A stretch of 39,003 bases of DNA from the NCBI GenBank assembly GCA_903933805.1, contig CAIZLM010000289.1:1-39003 (forward strand), in the 5' to 3' direction. How positions within the stretch are numbered: position 1 is the stretch's first letter; each line of letters opens with the position of its first letter. The DNA comes from an uncultured Bacteroidota bacterium (GTDB lineage: Bacteria; Bacteroidota; Bacteroidia; Chitinophagales; Saprospiraceae). The position numbers were made by a program, and so were the translations under genes. The notes beneath the pieces were generated by a model. It made no database searches, was not told where the DNA came from, and saw only the letters and a program-made list of their open reading frames with translations. Below are positions 9,570 to 17,663 of the stretch, piece by piece.

Positions 9570-10088
9570 ATGCAAAAAATGCCGCTGAAAATTATTTTAA
9601 CAGGTCCGGAATCTTCCGGTAAAACAACTTTGGCTAAGCTTTTGGCCAATACACTGGATACGAACTTGGTCCCCGAGTTTTCCAGGCCATATTTGGAGTT
9701 TTTAGGCAGACCTTACCATTATGATGACCTGAACACCATTTTGAAGGGGCAATCCAATTGGGAATTATGGCACGCACAACAGTGTACGAAACAGGTGATG
9801 GTTTGTGATACGGATTGGACGGTCATCCGAATTTGGGAACAATTTCGTTACGGTACCGTGCTTTTTACTCAAAATCAAGTGATAGAGCCCCATACGCACT
9901 ATTTTTTGTGTGCTCCTGATATGCCTTGGCAACCGGATCCGCTGCGTGAAAATCCAGCTGAACGAGCACTATTGTTTGAGATGTACTTGCATTTGCTTAC
10001 AGCATTACAGGCAAATTTTACCATACTTCAGGGAAATGAATTACAGCGATTGGCAGTTGCATTGGAAATAATTCAAAAATTATATTGA
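9570..10088 (+). CDS. NadR-like ribosylnicotinamide kinase / AAA_28-family ATPase
   Basis: 172 residues. A P-loop lies at the very N-terminus (LTGPESSGKTTLAKLL, Walker A about residues 12-20). It is followed by LVPEFSRPYLEF, VMVCDTDWTVIRIW and the lid-like FLCAPDMPWQPDPLRENPAE, the pattern of the kinase domain of NadR and stand-alone nicotinamide riboside kinases, which phosphorylate nicotinamide riboside to NMN. The NMN adenylyltransferase domain of bifunctional NadR is absent. Two starts are possible, ATG 9570 and ATG 9579; the second gives MPLKIILTGPESS and is equally credible. The stop lies 5 bp before the TPP aptamer, so read-through into the riboswitch leader is possible. The kinase fold is secure, the substrate less so. 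Confidence 0.8.
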   Translation: MQKMPLKIILTGPESSGKTTLAKLLANTLDTNLVPEFSRPYLEFLGRPYHYDDLNTILKGQSNWELWHAQQCTKQVMVCDTDWTVIRIWEQFRYGTVLFTQNQVIEPHTHYFLCAPDMPWQPDPLRENPAERALLFEMYLHLLTALQANFTILQGNELQRLAVALEIIQKLY

Positions 10089-10093
10089 CCTTT

Positions 10094-10261
10094 GTCTCAC
10101 TCATTGGGGTGCTGGTAGGGAGGTGGTGAAGTGGTAGTTTTCCTGTGCGCAGTATTGGCTTTTAAGACCAGCGTTCAGGCACTATTGTTTCGAAACAACC
10201 TGCTCGGCTGAGATCAAACCCATCGAACTTGGCCGGGTAATGCCGGCTAAGAAACGGAGAC
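10094..10261 (+). promoter_or_regulatory. TPP riboswitch (THI element)
   Basis: All core aptamer motifs are present in order: GGGGTGC (10106-10112), CTGAGA (10208-10213), ACCC (10218-10221), CGAACTT (10224-10230) and CCGGGTAATGCCGG (10233-10246), then TAAGAAAC. P2 forms from GGGGT/ACCC, P4 from CTT/AAG, P5 from CCGG/CCGG, and an outer P1 from GTCTC (10094-10098)/GAGAC (10257-10261). The P3 region is unusually long, about 90 nt. A weak promoter (TTG at 10062, GACCTTTG at 10087-10094) would start transcription just before the aptamer. THI elements before outer-membrane receptor genes are known in Bacteroidota and mark thiamin uptake, which fits the gene downstream. Confidence 0.93.
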
Positions 10262-10263
10262 GG

Positions 10264-10303
10264 GTAGTGGCATCACTACGTTCACAGAGGCCCCTTCTGT
10301 GAA
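10264..10303 (+). promoter_or_regulatory. Two hairpins after the TPP aptamer (possible expression platform)
   Basis: GTAGTG-GCAT-CACTAC (10264-10279) is followed at once by TTCACAGA/TCTGTGAA with a 7-nt loop (10281-10303). Neither is followed by a U-tract, so simple intrinsic termination here is not supported. They may be part of the switching region or just leader structure. Confidence 0.4.
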
Positions 10304-10320
10304 TGGATGTTTCACACTTA

Positions 10321-10483
10321 GTAACTGGTTAGCTTGGTCGCGTCTGAGACGAAAAAGCGGCCATTTTTTGCCAGACGAAGCGGATTTTTGTAGGCCGTAG
10401 CAGCGCTACGTTCAAAAAAATCTGCGAAGTATGGCGGAAAATGGGCCTTTTTGGGCCAGACAGCGTGCCACCTAACCAGTTAC
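10321..10483 (+). repeat. Palindromic interspersed repeat, full copy 1 (163 bp)
   Basis: Bounded by a perfect 12-bp inverted repeat, GTAACTGGTTAG (10321-10332) and CTAACCAGTTAC (10472-10483). Its two halves are complementary almost throughout: the apex is GTAGC-AGC-GCTAC (10398-10410), flanked by GCGGATTTTTG / CAAAAAAATCTGC and by GGCCATTTT / AAAATGGGCC. The transcript could fold into a single ~75-bp imperfect hairpin. It is roughly 85-90 % identical by eye to the copy at 33518-33678. It lies between the TPP riboswitch and the receptor start codon, ending 21 nt before the ATG. No transposase lies nearby. Confidence 0.9.
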
Positions 10484-10504
10484 CACACTTATTCTATTGT
10501 TGCA

Positions 10505-12799
10505 ATGACGAACGTCATGGATTTTCGGGCTCTAGCCCTGTTTTTTTTCCTTCCCTATTGCTTATACGCCCAACAGACCGATTCCTCCAGGGTTGCATCA
10601 ACCCAGGAGACACGGTTGCAAGAAGTGGTAGTCCAGGCCACCCGAGTTGGGCAAAAAAGCCCTGTTCCCCACAATAATTTGCTTTCGGCGAAAATAAACC
10701 AGATACTTCAGGCACAGGATGTACCCCAGTTGTTGTCGGCAATCCCTTCTGTGGTGGAAAGTTCAGACGCGGGTACGGGCATCGGTTATACAGGACTTCG
10801 GATCAGGGGGAGCGATCCCACCCGAGTCAATGTGACCATCAATGGTGTGCCACTCAATGATGCAGAAAGCCAGGGCGTTTATTGGGTTAATCTGCCTGAT
10901 TTGGCCGCTTCTGCGGCTGAAATTCAGGTTCAGCGGGGGGTGGGTACCAGTAGCAATGGCGCGGGCGCTTTTGGCGCTACAGTAAACATTGATCTTTCAA
11001 AGGTGTCGCCCGATCCCGCTGCCAGTATCACCAGCACCGCGGGCGCTTTCAATACCCGAAAATTTTCTGCCCAAATGAATTCAGGTCTGCTCAACGGGAA
11101 ATGGGCGTTTTCAGGCAGGGTATCACGCATCAATTCGGATGGATACATAGACAGGGCTTCCGCTGCATTGGGCTCCATGCACTTGTCAGCAGCATTTATT
11201 GGTGAAAAACAAACAGCCCAGGTGCACTTGCTGTCAGGGCACGAAAAAACCTATCAAGCATGGAATGGAACCCCGGCACAATTTATGGACGATGAGGCGC
11301 TCAGAACATTTAACACCGCTGGGATGGAACGGCCACTTCAGCCTTATGATCAAGAAGTAGATGATTATTCCCAGCGGCACCTCTTGCTGCACTACAAGCG
11401 TATGCTGACACCGTACGTTATGTTGCAATTGAATGGCCATTACACGCGGGGAGCTGGCTACTACGAACAGTATAAAGCTGGCGAAGATTATACCGACTAC
11501 GGACTTTCTCCCTGGGTCATAGGGGATACGACCATTCCTACCACAGACCTAATCCGCCGCCGTTGGCTCGACAATGACTTTTATGGCGGGACATTTGTTT
11601 TGCGCTGGCAACCTGAAAATGATGGCCAAACCAGCATATTGTTGGGTGGCGCCATCAGCCGATATGATGGCGATCATTTTGGAGAAATTATTTGGTCTGA
11701 AAATCCACTGGGAGCGCCAAAGGGGTTTCGTTACTATGAAAACAAGGCAAAAAAACACGATGCCAACATATATCTAAAGGCAGAAAAAAAGTTTTCAGAA
11801 CACTTTAATGCCTTTGTGGATGTGCAGGGTAGGGCGGTTGCTTACCAATTTACCGGATTCAACAACGATTTGACACCGGCCGACCAGTTGGTAAAAGATT
11901 TTTTCTTCAATCCAAAAATGGGTGCCACCTACGCTTGGTCCAAGGCGTGGATGACGTATGCGTATGTCGGTATCGCCCACCGTGAGCCCAACAGAGATGA
12001 TTACACACAGTCTAGTCCAAGTTCCAGACCCCAAGCAGAAAGGCTGTTGGACACGGAATGGGGGGTTAGATTTGAAGGCCGCCATACAACCGCTTCCGCC
12101 AATTTTTTTCTTATGAATTATCGGGACCAGCTGGTGCTCGACGGTAGCATAAACGATGTTGGCGCGTATATCCGGACCAATGTTCCGGTTAGCCATCGGG
12201 CAGGACTTGAATTGGAGGCATCTTCAACACTGGGTGCGTTGTTTTCCGTTGCCGGGAACCTGACGATCAGCCAAAATAAAATCCAGCAATTCACCGAATA
12301 TCGCGACAACTGGGATACGAACCAGCAGGAAATCGTGTTGTACCGCAACCGTAATTTGGCTTTTTCGCCCTCCGTTACGTCACGTGTAGAAGCCTCTTGT
12401 TTGTTGTGGCAAAATTTTGGGAGAAGCCCGAAGGAACATAAAAAACCGAATGGTCAGGTAACAGCGACGATTTCAGGAAAATATGTTGGGAAGCAGTTTT
12501 TGGACAACACGTCCAATGACCTAGCGTCCCTTCCGGCGTATTTTGTCAGTGATATTCGGGTAAATGTTGGGGGGATCCGTGTCCTGGGAAACCAAATGAG
12601 CCTGATTATCACCCTCAACAACTGGTTAAATGCCCGTTATTCTTCCAATGGCTGGGTTTATCGCTATGTATCTGCCGGTTACGATGCTCGTCCGGATGAT
12701 CCATACACGCAATTAGAAGGCGGCGCTGTGTACCATCAGGCAGGTTTTTTTCCGCAGGCCGGCAGGCATTGGATGGCCAGTATTCGGATGGACTTTTGA
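10505..12799 (+). CDS. TonB-dependent outer-membrane receptor, predicted thiamin/thiamin-precursor transporter
   Basis: 764 residues from ATG 10505. The signal peptide is MDFRALALFFFLPYCLYA-QQ. The TonB-box/plug region has LQEVVVQATR, IPSVVESSDAGTGIGYTGLRIRG, VTINGVPLNDAESQGVYWVNLPD and the plug end IQVQRGVGTSSNGAGAFGATVNI. A 22-strand-type barrel ends in the aromatic MASIRMDF. It lacks the SusC CarboxypepD_reg extension and has no SusD partner. The upstream TPP riboswitch is the main reason to assign thiamin or a related compound as ligand; the sequence alone would only say siderophore/vitamin-type receptor. An in-frame TTG at 10451 lies inside the palindromic repeat and is rejected. A second ATG at 10517 is an equally good start for the signal peptide. 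Confidence 0.9.
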   Translation: MTNVMDFRALALFFFLPYCLYAQQTDSSRVASTQETRLQEVVVQATRVGQKSPVPHNNLLSAKINQILQAQDVPQLLSAIPSVVESSDAGTGIGYTGLRIRGSDPTRVNVTINGVPLNDAESQGVYWVNLPDLAASAAEIQVQRGVGTSSNGAGAFGATVNIDLSKVSPDPAASITSTAGAFNTRKFSAQMNSGLLNGKWAFSGRVSRINSDGYIDRASAALGSMHLSAAFIGEKQTAQVHLLSGHEKTYQAWNGTPAQFMDDEALRTFNTAGMERPLQPYDQEVDDYSQRHLLLHYKRMLTPYVMLQLNGHYTRGAGYYEQYKAGEDYTDYGLSPWVIGDTTIPTTDLIRRRWLDNDFYGGTFVLRWQPENDGQTSILLGGAISRYDGDHFGEIIWSENPLGAPKGFRYYENKAKKHDANIYLKAEKKFSEHFNAFVDVQGRAVAYQFTGFNNDLTPADQLVKDFFFNPKMGATYAWSKAWMTYAYVGIAHREPNRDDYTQSSPSSRPQAERLLDTEWGVRFEGRHTTASANFFLMNYRDQLVLDGSINDVGAYIRTNVPVSHRAGLELEASSTLGALFSVAGNLTISQNKIQQFTEYRDNWDTNQQEIVLYRNRNLAFSPSVTSRVEASCLLWQNFGRSPKEHKKPNGQVTATISGKYVGKQFLDNTSNDLASLPAYFVSDIRVNVGGIRVLGNQMSLIITLNNWLNARYSSNGWVYRYVSAGYDARPDDPYTQLEGGAVYHQAGFFPQAGRHWMASIRMDF

Positions 12800-12844
12800 G
12801 AAAACAGGAGCGATATTTGATCGTAGATACTGTCATGGACGATT

Positions 12845-12876
12845 AAATCCCGAGCAGCTCCGGCTGTTCGGGATTT
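12845..12876 (+). terminator. Intrinsic terminator of the thiamin-receptor gene
   Basis: A 14-bp stem with one G-U pair (AAATCCCGAGCAGC / GCTGTTCGGGATTT) closes a TCCG tetraloop, then TTTTCATT. It lies 45 bp after the receptor stop. The convergent tRNA has its own terminator further right. Confidence 0.85.
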
Positions 12877-12990
12877 TCATTATATAAACAATTAGGAGCG
12901 CCCCGTCATTACAAGACACTCCTAGGGTAAATCAATGCCTTTTTATTCGAACCATGTTATTGGTTTCATGGTTGTAAAACTGTTGAATAT

Positions 12991-13031
12991 CAAAAAAATA
13001 AGCCATTTCACAGCGTTGCTTGCGAAGTGGC
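12991..13031 (-). terminator. Intrinsic terminator after tRNA-Leu
   Basis: On the minus strand GCCACTTC / GAAATGGC (8 bp, one G-U pair) is followed by TTATTTTTTTG. It starts 16 bp beyond the tRNA 3' end, so it terminates the tRNA transcript, possibly together with the upstream coiled-coil gene. Confidence 0.7.
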
Positions 13032-13046
13032 CTATTGTGTAATAAG

Positions 13047-13131
13047 TGCCCGGAACAGGACTTGAACCTGCACGACCTTTAAGGGTCAAGGGATTTTAAG
13101 TCCCTCGTGTCTACCGTTTCACCATCCGGGC
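13047..13131 (-). tRNA. tRNA-Leu (anticodon UAA)
   Basis: The 85-nt class II tRNA has acceptor GCCCGGA pairing with TCCGGGC plus discriminator A. The anticodon arm is AGGGA-CTTAAAA-TCCCT, with anticodon TAA at the loop centre. A long variable arm follows, then GGTTCAAGTCC as the T-arm. CCA is not encoded. It lies 30 bp downstream of, and on the same strand as, the coiled-coil gene. Confidence 0.96.
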
Positions 13132-13161
13132 TGCTGCGCAAAGGTAACGGTATTGTGTCTG

Positions 13162-16100
13162 TTATTCTTTCTTCTTTGACTTTTCTATTGATTCTTTTAA
13201 TTTTTTTAATTCTTCTGCGGCACTTTTTACGTCAGCAATAAGCTGTGTAAGTTTTTGATTTTCAGTTATTTGTGCCTGTTTAGCAGCGTCTATTTTTTTG
13301 TTTTCCCCGTTGATAATTTCTGCGGCGTCACTTTTGGCTTTGCCTATTTCAGCGGCGGTTTGGTTTTTTATTTCTGCGATGGCTTTGGTTTCGTTGTCTC
13401 TCGTTTGAGCGATAGCAGAAGCGGCTTCTTGACGCACTTTTTGGACGCCATCAGCGGCTTCTTTTTGAGCGGATCCGATTTCATCTATGGATTTTTTTCG
13501 GGCATCTGCGGTTTCTGCGGCATATTGTTGGCGTTTTTCATCGGCTTCTTTTCGAGCGTTTGCCACCTCTGTTGCCGCTGCTGCCCGCATATCGGCGACA
13601 TCTTTGCGTGCGCGATCCTGTGCTTCCACCACCTCTTTTGCGAGTGCTGCTTTTTTGTCGTCGGATTCCCTTTTGGCCAGTGCGATGGCTTCCAGTGCTT
13701 GCTGTTTGGCGGTGGCCACTTCTTTGGCACTGGATTCGCGGGTAGCGGCTATTTGTATTGCGGCTTCCTCCTTGGTTTTTCCGATGGCTTCTGCGCTGGC
13801 TTGTTTTTCGCGGGCGGAGTTTTCGCGGGCTGTTTTCACGTCATTGGCAGCTTGTTGGTTGGCGGCGGCAATTTCGCTGGCTGCTTTTTGTCGGGCATCG
13901 GCTACGTCGGTTGCGAGTTTTTGTCGGGTGTTGGCGCTGTTTTCGCGGGCGATGCGTACGCTATCAGCTTCGGCTGTTTTCACGGCCAGAATAGCTTGGC
14001 TGCTTTGTCGTTTGGCCTCTGCGGCAGCGTTTGCTGCTTCTTGTTGAGCGCGAACGGCAGCTTCACGGGCGGCAGCCACGTCATTGGCGGCTTTTTCCCT
14101 TGCTGCGGCGATTTCTGCGGCTGCTTTTTCGCGAGAAGCGATGACTTCAGCAGCGGAGGCCGTTACGGTTTCCACCTGTTTTTTCTTGGCTTCAACGACG
14201 GCAGCGGCAGCTTCTGCCTGTATTTGTTTGATTTTTTCTTCAGCGGTTTGTTTCGAAGTTGAAACCTCCCCAGCGTACTGTTTTTGTACTTCACTGGCTT
14301 TGGCATTGGCTTCCAGCACCCTTGTGCGGGCTTCTTCCTGGGCTTTGGCGACTTCCTGCGCACTGCGTTCGCGGGCAGCTTTAACGGCTTCGGCGCTTTC
14401 CATTTTTATGAGTTCCTCCTGTGCTTTTACGGCTGCGATAGACTTGGCCAATTCAGCTTGAATGCGGGAGATTTCTTCTTCACCTTTTTTACGGGAGGCT
14501 GCTACTTCCACGGCAATAGAGTCACGCTGAGACTTGGAACGGTCTTGCGATTGAGCAATGACTTTAGCGGCTTCGTCCTGCACTTGCTGCACGTTTTGAG
14601 CCGCTTTTTGCTTGCTTTCGACCACCTGTTTGGAGATCTCTTGTTTATCAGCTTCGGCTTTTTTTTGTTGGTCGGCCACCTCCGTTCGGATACGGCCGAT
14701 CTCTTCGGAAGCTCGTTTGCGAGCATCTGCGACTTCTGTTGCAGATGCTTCTTTTTGCTTGGCAGCATTTTCTCGCAACTCCACCAGTTCATTGGATGTA
14801 TTTTGTTGCAACAAGGCTTTTTCTTCCGCTGCTTTTCGCCTGCTTTCTGCCAGGTCTGTGGCCAGCTTTTGTCTTTCTAGGACAATGTTTTCACGGGTTT
14901 TGGCTACTTCATTGGCAGCTTCTTCCCGTACCTGGAGTATTTGTTCCGCGGCTGTTTTTTTGCTTTCTACAACATCCTGAGCTGTTTTGGTGGATTCCAG
15001 TTTGGCCATGGATCTTGCTTCTGAGACGATACGAGCATTTTCTTCTCGGATTCGTTTGAGCTCTTCGTCGGCATTAGCCCGTGCAGAAGACACTTCGTCA
15101 CTGTATTGGAGTTTGGCATTTTCCAGTTTTTCTTTGACGGCTGCGACTTCTTTGGCCGCGGCCTCACGAGCCTTCTGCACTTCTTCTGAGGAGGCAACAC
15201 GGGCGCGCTGAATCTCTTCACCTGCTTGACGTCGTGCATCTTCTACATTGGTATTGATTTTGGTAACCGCAGAATCGGCCTTTGATTTGCTTTGCGACAC
15301 GTATGCCTGTGCTTCGGCCTTCGCTTTTTCAATTTCGACAAGGCTACTTTTACGGGATTCAAGTACCTCGTTGTTAAACTCCATTTTTTTGTTGTTGGCT
15401 GCTTCTCTGGCAGCTGCGACCTCCTGTAATATTTGCGCTTTTATCGCATCTGCCCGATCGCGCTCGGCTTTTATTTCACCGCGGAGTTTTTCTTTGACTT
15501 TTTCTAGGTCTGATCGCAAGGCGGTGACTTCGCTGTCGCTGGATGTCCCTCCGGTTACGGCGGCGCCACCAGATGAAGGTTTTGTGGCTGTTCCAGGTTT
15601 TCCGCCGGCGCCTGTGGGTGTTCCGGGCGTGGATGCAGTGCTTTCGGGTTTGGTTACGGCTGCACCGGGAGAATCAACCACGGATCCTTTTTCCAAGATA
15701 TTGTAAAAGCAAGTTGCCAGCGATTTGAATTCAGATTGCCGGTCTGCATTGATGGTGAATTTAAATTTCTGCCTGTCAACGAAGTTGATAAAATTGATGC
15801 CAATAACATTGGAGGCAGAAAGCCACTGCATGGCTTCTAAGTCAAGTCGTAAGTTGTTGCGGTGGGTTGGTACGGCCCCAGGCATTAACTCATCCATGCC
15901 GGTAAATTTGTATGCCTTTTCTTTTCCGGAAGCATCTACAAAAACAACTTGATCATCTTGGTTAAATTCAATGCCACCTTGCGATACAAATTTTGCGAAA
16001 ACACCTTTTTCATTCGCAAAAAATTCAATAAAATAGGTGTATCCCCCGCGAACAACAACGGCCAATTGACTCGTATTGGCAATCTGTACGCCGGATATTT

Positions 16101-16206
16101 TTTTATTTTCTTTGATATTTTTGGCGCAATCTTGGGCGGTTGCAAAGCCCGGAATGAGCAATATGGGCAGCAAAATGGGGAGTAAAAGTCTGTAGAGAAG
16201 CTGCAT
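13162..16206 (-). CDS. Exported giant alanine-rich coiled-coil protein
   Basis: 1014 residues from ATG 16206, which opens a clear signal peptide (LLLPILLPILLIPGFATA-Q). Upstream in-frame codons would bury it behind 55 unlikely residues. Residues ~25-172 form a compact beta-rich domain I do not recognise (VVVRGGYTYFIEFFANEKG, two Cys at 27 and 166). Residues ~175-222 are a Pro/Thr/Gly/Ser linker. Residues ~224-1005 are one nearly unbroken charged, Ala-rich helix made largely of 11-residue units such as EEIQRARVASS, EEVQKAREAAA, AAEIAAAREKA and ANDVAAAREAA (hendecad coiled coil). There is no membrane anchor, lipobox or T9SS tail, so a periplasmic rod or spacer is the likely state. The tRNA gene follows in the same direction. 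Function unknown. Confidence 0.88.
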   Translation of the reverse strand: MQLLYRLLLPILLPILLIPGFATAQDCAKNIKENKKISGVQIANTSQLAVVVRGGYTYFIEFFANEKGVFAKFVSQGGIEFNQDDQVVFVDASGKEKAYKFTGMDELMPGAVPTHRNNLRLDLEAMQWLSASNVIGINFINFVDRQKFKFTINADRQSEFKSLATCFYNILEKGSVVDSPGAAVTKPESTASTPGTPTGAGGKPGTATKPSSGGAAVTGGTSSDSEVTALRSDLEKVKEKLRGEIKAERDRADAIKAQILQEVAAAREAANNKKMEFNNEVLESRKSSLVEIEKAKAEAQAYVSQSKSKADSAVTKINTNVEDARRQAGEEIQRARVASSEEVQKAREAAAKEVAAVKEKLENAKLQYSDEVSSARANADEELKRIREENARIVSEARSMAKLESTKTAQDVVESKKTAAEQILQVREEAANEVAKTRENIVLERQKLATDLAESRRKAAEEKALLQQNTSNELVELRENAAKQKEASATEVADARKRASEEIGRIRTEVADQQKKAEADKQEISKQVVESKQKAAQNVQQVQDEAAKVIAQSQDRSKSQRDSIAVEVAASRKKGEEEISRIQAELAKSIAAVKAQEELIKMESAEAVKAARERSAQEVAKAQEEARTRVLEANAKASEVQKQYAGEVSTSKQTAEEKIKQIQAEAAAAVVEAKKKQVETVTASAAEVIASREKAAAEIAAAREKAANDVAAAREAAVRAQQEAANAAAEAKRQSSQAILAVKTAEADSVRIARENSANTRQKLATDVADARQKAASEIAAANQQAANDVKTARENSAREKQASAEAIGKTKEEAAIQIAATRESSAKEVATAKQQALEAIALAKRESDDKKAALAKEVVEAQDRARKDVADMRAAAATEVANARKEADEKRQQYAAETADARKKSIDEIGSAQKEAADGVQKVRQEAASAIAQTRDNETKAIAEIKNQTAAEIGKAKSDAAEIINGENKKIDAAKQAQITENQKLTQLIADVKSAAEELKKLKESIEKSKKKE

Positions 16207-16281
16207 AAATCGAGTTGTATGGTAGAGATTGATGTTAATTGGTACGGACTTGTCGCGGCAAAATAGCAACTTTTTCGTCAC

Positions 16282-16289
16282 CAAACATA
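16282..16289 (-). promoter_or_regulatory. Putative -7 element for the coiled-coil gene
   Basis: CAAACATA on the plus strand is TATGTTTG on the minus strand, an exact TAnnTTTG match, 75 bp before the start codon. No -33 box is seen at the usual distance. Confidence 0.35.
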
Positions 16290-16460
16290 AGATGCTGCCA
16301 ACTTGTATTGCGTTGCCCGAATAATCATTAAAAAAAAACGGGTACAGCCAAATTTTTTTGGTGGTGAACACCGCTTTGGATTGTTTTTTATTGAAATTGG
16401 ACAGTATCTTTTCATTTTATTTGCGCTAAAAGCGCGACTTTGCGGCCTAGTTCAAAAAAC

Positions 16461-17654
16461 ATGATACAAATATATTTAAAGCCCGGCAAAGAGGTTCCTG
16501 TACTCCGTTTTCATCCCTGGATTTTTAGCGGTGCCATTTCACATGTTGAAGGAAATCCTGAAGACGGCGATGTGGTAGAGGTGCGTGACCGAAAAGGGGC
16601 ACTGCTCGGCGTTGGTCATTTTCACTACGGAAGTATAACGGTTCGATTGTTGAGTTTTGGTCCAGCCGATCTGCACGATGGGCTGTTTTGGACCCAAAAA
16701 ATTCAGAACGCACTCGATGTTCGCGCCTTGTTGTTTGACCCTTTTTCTGAGGGTCGCACATTTCGCCTTCTTCACGGGGAGGGTGATGGACTTTCGGGGT
16801 TGATTGTAGATATCTATGGCGACTCTGCTGTAGTGCAGTGCCACAGCATTGGTATGTACCGCCAAAAGGAAATGGTTGTTGCCGCCTTGCGCAATGTTTT
16901 CGGCGCGCACTTGAAAGCAGTCTATGATAAAAGTGCAGAGGCATTGCCCCTCAAATTTGCTGAAAAAATGAACAACGGCTATCTTTGGACTGCGGATTCT
17001 TTTGTTGTTGAGGGCCCTCAAATTGTTGTTGAAAATGGGGCGAAATTCCACGTAGATTGGCAAAAAGGTCAGAAAACAGGTTTTTTTCTGGACCAACGCG
17101 ACAACCGTCAGCTCTTATCACAATACGCAAAAGATAAAACAGTCCTCAACGCTTTCTGCTACACCGGTGGTTTTTCCTGTTATGCCTTGAAAGCGGGCGC
17201 TAAACTGGTACATTCTGTCGATGTTTCAGCGAAAGCCATGGATACATGTGCAGAAAATGTCCTGCTGAATTTACCGTATCCCGGTGAACATGTGGGCTAT
17301 ACGGAGGATGTATTGCAGTTTCTAAAAAACACAGAACACCAATATCAAGTGATGGTCATTGATCCCCCGGCTTATGCTAAGAGTATGGAAAAACGCCACA
17401 ATGCGGTTCAGGGCTACAAACGTCTCAATGTAGCGGCGATGAATAAGTTGGCGCATGGAGGGGTCTTGTTTACTTTTTCTTGCTCACAGGTGGTTGACCG
17501 TGATTTGTTTTATCACACCATCGCGGCCGCTGCCATGGAAGTTGGTAGGCCGGTTCGGGTACTGCACCACCTCACCCAAGGAGCCGACCACCCGGTCAGC
17601 TTGTTTCATCCGGAGGGGTCGTACCTGAAAGGCTTGGTATTGAAACTTGATTAA
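16461..17654 (+). CDS. rlmI: 23S rRNA (cytosine-C5)-methyltransferase, RlmI family
   Basis: 397 residues. The N-terminal PUA-like domain (IYLKPGKEVPVLRFHPWIFSGAI, GDVVEVRDRKGALLG) precedes a central RlmI-type stretch (LLHGEGDGLSGLIVDIYGD, GQKTGFFLDQRDNR). The class I SAM domain has motif I VLNAFCYTGGFSCYAL, VDVSAKAM, motif IV VIDPPAYAKS and the catalytic Cys341 in FTFSCSQVV. RlmI methylates C1962 of 23S rRNA in E. coli; the exact base here is inferred. ATG 16461 is chosen over an upstream in-frame TTG at 16440. The gene is divergent from the coiled-coil gene (254 bp between) and followed by a short derivative of the palindromic repeat. Confidence 0.9.
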   Translation: MIQIYLKPGKEVPVLRFHPWIFSGAISHVEGNPEDGDVVEVRDRKGALLGVGHFHYGSITVRLLSFGPADLHDGLFWTQKIQNALDVRALLFDPFSEGRTFRLLHGEGDGLSGLIVDIYGDSAVVQCHSIGMYRQKEMVVAALRNVFGAHLKAVYDKSAEALPLKFAEKMNNGYLWTADSFVVEGPQIVVENGAKFHVDWQKGQKTGFFLDQRDNRQLLSQYAKDKTVLNAFCYTGGFSCYALKAGAKLVHSVDVSAKAMDTCAENVLLNLPYPGEHVGYTEDVLQFLKNTEHQYQVMVIDPPAYAKSMEKRHNAVQGYKRLNVAAMNKLAHGGVLFTFSCSQVVDRDLFYHTIAAAAMEVGRPVRVLHHLTQGADHPVSLFHPEGSYLKGLVLKLD

Positions 17655-17663
17655 ACAGGTATG

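Noticed and set aside
10321-10483. Palindromic repeat as a tRNA, riboswitch or simple terminator
   Set aside because: It does not fit a cloverleaf or known aptamer core, and a near-copy sits at an unrelated locus; the length and full-arm complementarity fit a mobile or REP-like element better.
10441-10677. 78-codon frame starting inside the palindromic repeat
   Set aside because: It overlaps the signal peptide and plug of the receptor in another frame and begins within the repeat.
13255-14262. Long open frame (335 codons) antisense to the coiled-coil gene, rich in Cys/Phe/Gly
   Set aside because: It mirrors the Ala/Glu/Lys codon bias of the real gene, has repeated low-complexity composition, and lacks any family motif. 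Several other antisense frames in the same stretch are open for the same reason.
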